A program made the position numbers and the translations under genes. A stretch of 18,278 bases of DNA. It comes from Acidimicrobiia bacterium. Its GTDB lineage: Bacteria; Actinomycetota; Acidimicrobiia; Spongiisociales; UBA5794. The stretch spans positions 1 to 18,278 of the forward strand of contig JAOZMA010000011.1 of assembly GCA_029934555.1 (NCBI GenBank). The letters run 5' to 3'. The notes under the pieces were generated by a model. That model searched no databases and was not told where the DNA came from. It worked only from the letters and a program-made list of their open reading frames with translations. Below, in pieces: positions 12,985-18,278 of this stretch (the stretch's first letter is position 1; every line of letters starts with the position of its first letter).

Positions 12985-13708
12985 AGAGAGGCGACAGGCA
13001 ACAGGCGACAGGCAACAGGCAGTTGCCGATAGCCAACAGCCCGAACCTGCGGTTTCCTCCCCCTCAGGGGGGGGTGCCGCCGCGGGCGGCGGAGGGGGCC
13101 AGGAGGGACGCCAGACGCCAGACGCCAGGCACCAGCCCGAAGTTGATGCCCCGCAGGACCTGACAGTCGAGATCCTCGAACCTGATGTGGGGCCAACGGC
13201 GCATGAGCTTGGGCTCGAACTCCCGGACGATCCGGCCGCTGCTCAGGACCTGCTCCTTCGCGAACTACACGAAGCCCGCCAAGAAGCTGGTGAACAGCTT
13301 GCGATGCTCCAACGCGTCGCTGCTGACTTCGACAACTTCCGTCGACGGGTCGAGCGCGACCAGACCGAGAACGTCGAGCGCGCTTCCCAGCGCGTTATCG
13401 AAGGACTCCTCCCGACACTCGACGCGTTCGACGCTGCAACGGCGTTCGAGCCACAGAGCGCTTCAGAGGAGAAGATCCGGGAAGGCATGTCGTCAACCCG
13501 GAGCCAGCTCCTGGAGACACTCGCCCGTGAGGGGTTCGAGCCGATCCCGGCCGCCGGCGAGGTCTTCGATCCGAAGGTTCATGAAGCCGTGTCCGGTCCC
13601 GGCAGTGATGGCGACGGCAACCTGGTTGTCGGCACCGAACTGCGGCGGGGATACGTCATGCGCGGGCGGGTGATCCGACCGACACTGGTTACGGTGGAGC
13701 ATGCGTAA
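12971..13708 (+). CDS. grpE: GrpE nucleotide exchange factor with repeat-derived N-terminal extension
   Basis: GrpE releases ADP from DnaK. The conserved part is clear: a long coiled coil (about 92-150, with ADFDNFRRRVERDQ at 118-131) and the C-terminal beta domain FDPKVHEAVS...LRRGYVMRGRVIRPTLVTV (199-242). The start given is ATG 12971, with GGAGG 3 nt upstream, overlapping dnaK by 14 bp. Residues about 7-55 are low-complexity and encoded by tandem heptamers and a GC-rich palindrome (12991-13134), so they look like repeat DNA rather than evolved protein. An alternative is a start after the repeats, for example GTG at 13187, which would give a 173-residue protein; no good ribosome-binding site supports it. 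Its stop overlaps dnaJ by 8 bp. The gene identity is certain; the start is not. Confidence 0.9.
   Translation: MTSPEERRQATGDRQQAVADSQQPEPAVSSPSGGGAAAGGGGGQEGRQTPDARHQPEVDAPQDLTVEILEPDVGPTAHELGLELPDDPAAAQDLLLRELHEARQEAGEQLAMLQRVAADFDNFRRRVERDQTENVERASQRVIEGLLPTLDAFDAATAFEPQSASEEKIREGMSSTRSQLLETLAREGFEPIPAAGEVFDPKVHEAVSGPGSDGDGNLVVGTELRRGYVMRGRVIRPTLVTVEHA
12991..13018 (+). repeat. Tandem heptamer array A (4 units)
   Basis: Four 7-bp units alternate GCGACAG, GCAACAG, GCGACAG, GCAACAG, that is, two exact copies of a 14-mer. It starts 7 bp after the dnaK stop codon, inside the grpE N-terminal frame. Because 7 is not a multiple of 3, gain or loss of one unit would shift that frame. Confidence 0.9.
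13056..13098 (+). repeat. GC-rich palindromic element inside the grpE 5' region
   Basis: CCCCCTC (13059-13065) can pair with GAGGGGG (13092-13098), enclosing a perfect GCCGCC-GCG-GGCGGC hairpin (13076-13090). Alternatively CCCCC-TCA-GGGGG (13059-13071) folds locally. It is flanked on both sides by heptamer arrays. The composition resembles dispersed palindromic repeats rather than coding DNA. Confidence 0.7.
13107..13134 (+). repeat. Tandem heptamer array B (4 units)
   Basis: Three exact GACGCCA units are followed by a variant GGCACCA. The total of 28 bp equals that of array A, although the unit sequence differs. It lies on the other side of the palindromic element, also inside the grpE frame. 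Confidence 0.85.
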
Positions 13709-14636
13709 GGAATGGCTGGAGAAGGACTACTACACCACGCTTGGTGTCTCCAAGGACGCGAGTGCCAAGGAGATCAAGAAGTCGTTCCGGAAGCTCGCTC
13801 GCGAGTTCCATCCAGACAACAACCCCGACGATGCAGTCGCCGAGGCGCGGTTCAAGGAGATCAACGAGGCGTACGACACACTCTCTGACGACGAGGACCG
13901 CAAGGAGTATGACCACGTTCGAGAGATGGGCTACTTCGTCGGTGACCAGGGCGGACAGCAGCAGTACGTGCGTGTCGAGGATCTCTTCGGTGGTGCAGCA
14001 GGGGGCGGCGGCGGTCATGGCGGTGGCGGATTCCAGGATCTCCTCGGCGGTCTCGGAGACCTCTTCGGTCAGGATGCCAGGTACCAACCACCCCGGCCGA
14101 TGGCCGGAAGGGATCTCCAAACCGATATCTCGCTCACGTTCCACGAGGCGCTCGTAGGACCAACGAAGTCGATCGGCGTCGACGGTCGGACCGTCAAGGT
14201 CAAGGTGCCTCAAGGCATCGCCGACGGCACGAAGGTTCGGTTGAAGGGCAAGGGAGAGCCGGGAGTGAACGGTGGCCCCGCAGGCAATCTCTTCGTGCGA
14301 GTGCATGTTGCAGAACACCCGATCTTTGGACGCTCCGGGAAACGTGACCTCACCATCCATGTACCGATCACATTCCCTGAAGCAGCTCTCGGCGCGGTGA
14401 TTCAGATCCCCACACTCGATGGCACGACGAGGATCCGCGTCCCCGCAGGGACGCAAGGCGGAACGAAGATGAAGGTGTCCGGAAAGGGTGTCGAGACGTC
14501 AAACGGCAGCGGCGATTTGCTCGTTACGATCGGGGTGGCCGTGCCGACCGATCTCACCGACACACAGAGACAGCTTCTCGAGACACTTCGAGATGATGAG
14601 TCGCCCGTGAACCCGCGCGAACACCTGGGGGTGTGA
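13701..14636 (+). CDS. DnaJ-family co-chaperone lacking the zinc-finger domain (type II)
   Basis: The 311-residue protein has a J domain (9-72) with the HPD motif at 37-39, which triggers DnaK ATP hydrolysis. A Gly/Phe region with GGAAGGGGGHGGGG follows (about 97-112), then two beta-barrel substrate domains (about 136-290) with VKVPQGIADGTKVRLKGKG and IRVPAGTQGGTKMKVSGKG. There is no CxxCxGxG zinc-binding domain; the protein has no cysteine at all. It therefore matches type II (CbpA-like) architecture, whereas the DnaJ in actinobacterial dnaK operons usually keeps the zinc domain. GGTGGAG precedes the ATG, which overlaps the grpE stop by 8 bp. hspR starts 1 bp after its stop. Confidence 0.94.
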   Translation: MRKEWLEKDYYTTLGVSKDASAKEIKKSFRKLAREFHPDNNPDDAVAEARFKEINEAYDTLSDDEDRKEYDHVREMGYFVGDQGGQQQYVRVEDLFGGAAGGGGGHGGGGFQDLLGGLGDLFGQDARYQPPRPMAGRDLQTDISLTFHEALVGPTKSIGVDGRTVKVKVPQGIADGTKVRLKGKGEPGVNGGPAGNLFVRVHVAEHPIFGRSGKRDLTIHVPITFPEAALGAVIQIPTLDGTTRIRVPAGTQGGTKMKVSGKGVETSNGSGDLLVTIGVAVPTDLTDTQRQLLETLRDDESPVNPREHLGV

Positions 14637-14637
14637 C

Positions 14638-15051
14638 ATGGGCAAACAGGAAGACGCCGTCTACATCATCTCGGTCGCTGCGGAGCTCTCCGGTATGCAC
14701 CCGCAGACACTGCGCATCTACGAACGGCGGGGCCTCATCACTCCGTATCGCACGCCCGGCGGCACCCGGCGCTACTCACAGGCCGACATCGAGCGACTGC
14801 TGCTGATCCAGGAGCTGACGAACACCGGTGTGAACCTCGAAGGAGTGCGCCGGGTCATGAGCCTCGAGAGCCAGAACTCACGCCTCCGCAACCAGGTCGA
14901 CCGGCTGAGACGACTGTTGGAGGATTCGGATGCCCGGTTCACCGGAGATCCGGAGCGACGCACCGTCATCAAGATGGGTGTCGTCACGCGAAGGAACCTC
15001 CCGGATGTCCGACGCAAGAATCCCTTCGATGGCCGCCGAGTAGCGGAGTGA
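14638..15051 (+). CDS. hspR: HspR, MerR-type heat-shock repressor
   Basis: The 137-residue MerR-family protein has a helix-turn-helix YIISVAAELSGMHPQTLRIYERRGL (9-33), the wing TPGGTRRYSQADIERL (39-54) and a dimerisation coiled coil (about 74-96). HspR represses dnaK operons in Streptomyces and mycobacteria by binding HAIR operators with DnaK as partner. It sits last in the dnaK operon, as in those organisms, and a degenerate HAIR-like site lies before dnaK. GGGGGTG at 14627-14633 can serve as ribosome-binding site. The last codons (RVAE and stop) run into a tandem octamer array. No effector-binding domain is present. Confidence 0.94.
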   Translation: MGKQEDAVYIISVAAELSGMHPQTLRIYERRGLITPYRTPGGTRRYSQADIERLLLIQELTNTGVNLEGVRRVMSLESQNSRLRNQVDRLRRLLEDSDARFTGDPERRTVIKMGVVTRRNLPDVRRKNPFDGRRVAE

Positions 15052-15069
15052 CCGAGTAGCTGAGTAGCG
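15038..15069 (+). repeat. Tandem octamer array across the hspR stop codon (4 units)
   Basis: Four 8-bp units lie in perfect phase: GAGTAGCG, GAGTGACC, GAGTAGCT, GAGTAGCG. The first one and a half units encode the end of HspR and its TGA. The array contains TAG triplets, so slippage would still end translation nearby. The rest of the 42-bp gap before the next gene shows only that gene's GGAGG. Confidence 0.8.
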
Positions 15070-15093
15070 TCGGGCTCCCCATTGGAGGAAGCC

Positions 15094-16329
15094 ATGACAC
15101 TCGACGTTCCCGCGATTCGCTCACAGTTCCCAGCGCTGTCCCGCATGGTCGGTGGACAGCCCGCTGCGTATCTCGACGGGCCCGGCGGTACGCAGGCTCC
15201 GGAGTCGGTCATCCATGCAATGGCAGGGTTCATGAGAGCCGGGGGGAGCAACCATGGGGGCCCGTTCGCGAGTTCGCGTGAGACCGATGCCGTGACCGAG
15301 TCGGCACGCGAAGCCATCGCAGATCTCTTCGGGGCATCACCGAATGAGATCGCATTCGGTCAGAACATGACCTCGCTAACCCTCTCGGTGAGCCGAGCTC
15401 TCGGTGCAACGTGGGACCCCGGTGACAACATCGTCGTGACACGGCTCGATCACGACGGGAACGTATGGCCGTGGGTCATCGCCGCTCGAGACGCTGGCGC
15501 CGAAGTGCGGTGGCTCGACTTCGATCCAGACGACGGGTGTCGCCTCGAGACCGAGACCATCGACACGCTCATCGACGAGCGGACCCGTCTCGTCGCTATG
15601 ACACGTGCCTCGAACGCGGTCGGCACGATCACCGATCCCAAGCCGGTCATCGATGCCGCTCACGCGGTCGGTGCACTCACCTACATCGACGCCGTCCACT
15701 ATTCACCGCACGGTCTCGTCGACGTCGCAGCGCTCGGTACGGACTTCCTCGCGGCCTCGGCATACAAGTTCTTCGGTCCGCATACCGGCTGCCTCTACGG
15801 ACGGAGCGAAGTGCTCGACGCCGTCGACGCCTACAAGATCCGCGCGGCGCCCGACACCTCGCCGGACAAATGGGAGACCGGGACACAGAGCTTCGAAAGC
15901 CTCGCCGGTGTGGCAGCCGCCGTCGACTACATCGCATCACTGGGAGAAGGAGATACACGTCGGGATCAGCTTCGATCGGCGATGGATCAGATCGGCGTGT
16001 ACGAACGGTCACTCTCCGAACGGTTCTTGGGCGGCATCGCAGACATCCCCGGCGTCACTCTGTACGGGCGCAATGCCGCCGATGGCCGGACACCGACGTT
16101 CGCCATCTCGGTCGACGGCACGCACCCCCATGCTGTTGCCGAAGCTCTCGGAGATCAGGGCATCTTCGTCTGGTCGGGTGACTATTACGCCGTGGAGGTG
16201 ATGAGCCGGCTCGGCGTCGCAGACACAGGCGGTCTCGTCCGGATCGGCTTCGCTCACTACAACACCGCCGAAGAGGCCGACCGTGTTCTCGGCTCCCTCA
16301 CCGGACTCGCAGGCGCCGGTTCGACATGA
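15094..16329 (+). CDS. Class V aminotransferase, 'cysteine desulfurase-like' PLP enzyme
   Basis: The 411-residue PLP enzyme matches the cysteine desulfurase-like subfamily of fold-type I class V aminotransferases. The PLP features are YLDGPGGTQ (26-34), a HDGNVWPW segment (120-127), the cofactor Asp199 in YIDAVHYSPHG, and the Schiff-base lysine Lys225 in ASAYKFFGPHTG. The Cys-containing loop near the C-terminus that SufS/IscS use for persulfide formation is missing; this region reads VRIGFAHYNTAEEADR. Only Cys149 and Cys233 are present. True desulfurase activity is therefore doubtful, and a lyase or epimerase reaction is possible. GGAGG (15084-15088) sits 5 nt before the ATG at 15094, favouring it over the upstream TTG. 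The gene overlaps the GH1 gene by ATGA. Confidence 0.88.
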   Translation: MTLDVPAIRSQFPALSRMVGGQPAAYLDGPGGTQAPESVIHAMAGFMRAGGSNHGGPFASSRETDAVTESAREAIADLFGASPNEIAFGQNMTSLTLSVSRALGATWDPGDNIVVTRLDHDGNVWPWVIAARDAGAEVRWLDFDPDDGCRLETETIDTLIDERTRLVAMTRASNAVGTITDPKPVIDAAHAVGALTYIDAVHYSPHGLVDVAALGTDFLAASAYKFFGPHTGCLYGRSEVLDAVDAYKIRAAPDTSPDKWETGTQSFESLAGVAAAVDYIASLGEGDTRRDQLRSAMDQIGVYERSLSERFLGGIADIPGVTLYGRNAADGRTPTFAISVDGTHPHAVAEALGDQGIFVWSGDYYAVEVMSRLGVADTGGLVRIGFAHYNTAEEADRVLGSLTGLAGAGST

Positions 16330-17684
16330 GCCGATTCGCAAACGACTTCGTGTTCGGGGTCGCCGCCTCCGCCTATCAGATCGAGGGGGCGTGGGACGAG
16401 GACGGAAAAGGTGAGTCGATCTGGGATCGGTTCGTCCGAGAGCCGGGCCGAATCCTCGATGGGGCCACGGGCGACGTCGCATGCGACCACTACCACCGCT
16501 TCCCGGAAGACGTGGCGTTGATGGCCTCTGCCGGGATTCCGGCCTACAGCCTCACCACCGCATGGACGAGGATCATCCCCGACGGGCTTGGACCCGTCGA
16601 ACCGAGGGGAATCGCTTTTTACGATCGTCTCGTCGACGAACTGCTCGAGAACGGCATCACCCCATATGTGACGCTCTATCACTGGGATCTCCCCCAGGGC
16701 CTCCAGGACCGTGGCGGATGGGCCAACCGCGACACCGTCGATGCTTTCGCCCGGTATGCCGACGTCATGAGCGCCGCACTGGGCGATCGGGTCAAACACT
16801 GGAAGACCCATAACGAGCCATGGGTGGCGTCGTTCATCGGTTACAGGGACGGTTCGTTCGCCCCCGGCCATACGGACTTCTCCGAGGCACTCACCGCTGC
16901 CCACCACATCCTGCTCTCCCACGGGAGGGCCGTCCCTGTCATCCGGGCGAACGTTCCGGACGGTGAGGTGGGCATCGTCGTCGACTGTCGCCCGTCAGTT
17001 CCTGCGACCGACTCCGCCGAGGACGTCGCCGCGCAGCAACACTTCGACGGTTTTCGAAATCGTTGGTTCTTCGATCCGATCTTCGGGAAGGGCTACCCCT
17101 CGGACATGGTCGAGGCGTATCGGGAGCGCGGGCGATTCGACGCGGAGCAACCGCCGTTCGTGCTTCCCGGTGACCTCGACGAGATCGCTGTTCCGATCGA
17201 CTTCATCGGCATCAACTACTACACGGCCCTCGAGGTAGCCGCCGGGGCCGAAGAGACAGAGGACACGGGCATAGCCCCGGGACCGAACCCCCCGGACGGT
17301 TACACCGAGATGGGATGGCCGATCGTTCCGTCGGCGCTCACGGCGTTCTTGAAGCGCATCCACGACGATTACGGCGCCACGGACATCCGTGTTACTGAGA
17401 ACGGCGCCTCCTACTCGGACGGCCCGGGTCCCGATAGGGCGGTTCATGACGAACGGAGGATCGAGTATCTCCGGGTCCATATCCAGGCGGTCGCCGATGC
17501 GATCGAACTCGGCGTTCCCGTGACCGGCTACTTCGTGTGGTCCATTCTCGACAACTTCGAATGGGCGCTCGGCTACTCGCAGCGTTTCGGACTCGTTTGG
17601 GTCGACCATGAGACGGGCGAGCGTGTTCCGAAGGACAGCCTCGCCTGGTATGGCGAGGTGATCGCCACACGGTCGCCCGACTGA
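16326..17684 (+). CDS. Beta-glucosidase, glycoside hydrolase family 1
   Basis: The 452-residue protein has normal GH1 length and no signal peptide, so it should act in the cytoplasm on imported beta-glucosides. The sugar-binding AYQIEG is at 16-21, YHWDLPQGL at 118-126, the acid/base Glu164 in THNEPW, NYYT at 297-300, the nucleophile Glu358 in VTENG, and the aglycone-site WSILDNFEWALGYSQRFGLVWVD near the C-terminus. SLTTAWTRIIP replaces the more common SISWPRI, a mild divergence. Its ATG overlaps the stop of the class V aminotransferase (ATGA), which suggests coupled translation. No sugar transporter is visible nearby. Confidence 0.95.
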   Translation: MSRFANDFVFGVAASAYQIEGAWDEDGKGESIWDRFVREPGRILDGATGDVACDHYHRFPEDVALMASAGIPAYSLTTAWTRIIPDGLGPVEPRGIAFYDRLVDELLENGITPYVTLYHWDLPQGLQDRGGWANRDTVDAFARYADVMSAALGDRVKHWKTHNEPWVASFIGYRDGSFAPGHTDFSEALTAAHHILLSHGRAVPVIRANVPDGEVGIVVDCRPSVPATDSAEDVAAQQHFDGFRNRWFFDPIFGKGYPSDMVEAYRERGRFDAEQPPFVLPGDLDEIAVPIDFIGINYYTALEVAAGAEETEDTGIAPGPNPPDGYTEMGWPIVPSALTAFLKRIHDDYGATDIRVTENGASYSDGPGPDRAVHDERRIEYLRVHIQAVADAIELGVPVTGYFVWSILDNFEWALGYSQRFGLVWVDHETGERVPKDSLAWYGEVIATRSPD

Positions 17685-17958
17685 AGGACCGCGGCAATCG
17701 ATCGTGTCTGGAACCATGACTAGTCGTGTCGTAAGGGGACACGCGGATAAGTGGACGGACTGTCTCAAGGTGCGTTCCTGTCCTGTCCCCCCGGCCGAAG
17801 GACGGGGGTCGGTGTTTGTCTGGAGGATGCCCCCCCGCCTGTCGGCGGTGGGACAGGAATGCGGGCGCCTCCCCGAGACCGCCTATCCTCTGATCCTCTA
17901 AGCACAAGTGATGCCAGAGGGTCGGGAATCAATCGACCTGACTGAGGTTGCCACACAC
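17685..17958. other. 274-bp spacer with a small hairpin and a branched palindromic element
   Basis: No convincing gene is present; short open frames here have no family resemblance and no start signals. CGTGTC (17725-17730) and GACACG (17738-17743) form a 6-bp hairpin with a 7-nt loop, possibly a weak terminator for the beta-glucosidase gene, though no T-run follows. The palindromic element at 17772-17862 fills much of the rest. An in-frame stop at 17899-17901 limits how far upstream the next gene can start. Confidence 0.6.
17772..17862. repeat. Branched palindromic element (outer stem enclosing two hairpins)
   Basis: GCGTTCCTGTCC (17772-17783) pairs with GGACAGGAATGC (17851-17862) over 12 positions with one G-T wobble. 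Inside are two further hairpins: CCCCCG-N9-CGGGGG (17788-17808) and CCGCC-TGTC-GGCGG (17835-17848). As RNA or a cruciform it would form a three-way junction. It is non-coding and resembles a dispersed palindromic repeat; whether other copies exist cannot be judged here. Confidence 0.7.
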
Positions 17959-18278
17959 ATGGACTTCCAAGAACTGCTCGATCAGCGCGCCGGCAAGGAC
18001 GACTTCTTTCGGTTGAGCCCACAGTCTCCGATCCCTGAGGCTGACAGAGCCGGGTTTGAAGGACTCCACTACTACGAGCCAACCACAGCCCTCGTCTTCA
18101 CCGTCCCCGTGGCCGCCGTGGATCCCGAGCCGGTGCAGGTCGGGACGACGACCGGCGAGGAGCGCACATACCATCGCGTCGCCACCGCGACCTTCAGCGT
18201 CGAAGGCAGCGACGTAACCCTCGGCCTCTATTCCACCGGCCATCCGGGTCTCTTCCTCCCCTTCCGCGATGCCACGTC
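17959..18278 (+). CDS. DUF1684 family protein (C-terminus cut by window edge)
   Basis: The frame is open from 17959 to the window end (106 complete codons). FFRLSPQSPIP (about 16-26), RAGFEGLHYYEP (about 30-41), the central GEERTYHRVATATFSV segment and LFLPFRDAT match the DUF1684 pattern, which has no assigned biochemical function. Start choice is uncertain: ATG 17959 has GAGG 11 nt upstream, while an in-frame ATG at 17911 (and GTG at 17908) would add 16-17 residues, limited by the stop at 17899. I favour 17959 because the family-like sequence begins there. It is separated from the beta-glucosidase gene by the palindromic spacer and is probably an independent unit. Confidence 0.75.
   Translation, partial: MDFQELLDQRAGKDDFFRLSPQSPIPEADRAGFEGLHYYEPTTALVFTVPVAAVDPEPVQVGTTTGEERTYHRVATATFSVEGSDVTLGLYSTGHPGLFLPFRDAT

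Noticed and set aside
12991..13134. CRISPR array
   Set aside because: Units are 7 bp with no spacers and there are no cas genes.
17704..17901. Short plus-strand open frames in the spacer after the beta-glucosidase
   Set aside because: They read through the palindromic element, have no ribosome-binding site and no family resemblance. I also considered an insertion-sequence end here but found no transposase remnant or target duplication.

Overview
This GC-rich 18.3 kb window most resembles a chromosome segment of an actinomycete. I favour an uncultured Acidimicrobiia-type lineage, but that placement is inference from gene content. The markers are a dnaK-grpE-dnaJ-hspR operon, a FadE5-type acyl-CoA dehydrogenase close to the mycobacterial protein, an F420-type luciferase-like oxidoreductase, and an Rv1476/TPM-like membrane protein next to PspA. 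I found no tRNA, rRNA, CRISPR array, intact insertion sequence or prophage. Coding density is high, with many 4-bp ATGA/GTGA stop-start overlaps.

Minus strand, 1-5449. In transcription order: a PLDc_N-SHOCT membrane protein; a strong 15-bp hairpin; then a tight run of nitroreductase, glutamate racemase (murI), macro-domain ADP-ribose hydrolase, pyrroline-5-carboxylate reductase (proC), proline dehydrogenase, a signal-peptide/TPM-like membrane protein and PspA (cut by the window edge). ProC and proline dehydrogenase catalyse opposing steps and overlap by 4 bp. The last two genes look like an envelope-stress pair.

Fatty-acid unit, 5569-9940. A fadE5-like gene (minus) is divergent from a TetR regulator (plus). 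A large two-dyad operator lies between them. The regulator is followed by an F420-dependent LLM oxidoreductase and an alpha/beta hydrolase.

Sulfur unit, 9944-11010 (minus). A CsoR-family repressor with a Cys-Thr-Cys rather than Cys-His-Cys pattern, hence CstR-like, overlaps a small rhodanese gene. A lipoprotein rhodanese follows. A perfect C-tract/G-tract operator sits on the repressor's own promoter. I read this as persulfide or sulfane-sulfur sensing and handling.

Heat-shock unit, 11048-15051 (plus). It holds dnaK, grpE, a zinc-finger-less dnaJ and hspR, with a degenerate HspR-type operator upstream of dnaK. Short tandem heptamer/octamer arrays and a GC-rich palindromic element sit inside this operon. 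Part of them is read through by the N-terminus of grpE.

Plus strand, 15094-18278. A class-V aminotransferase ('cysteine desulfurase-like', without the usual catalytic Cys loop) is coupled by ATGA to a GH1 beta-glucosidase. A 274-bp spacer with a branched palindromic element follows, then the start of a DUF1684-family gene cut by the window end.

Several genes lack a Shine-Dalgarno sequence but have TANNNT 6-7 nt before the start codon, which suggests leaderless transcripts.
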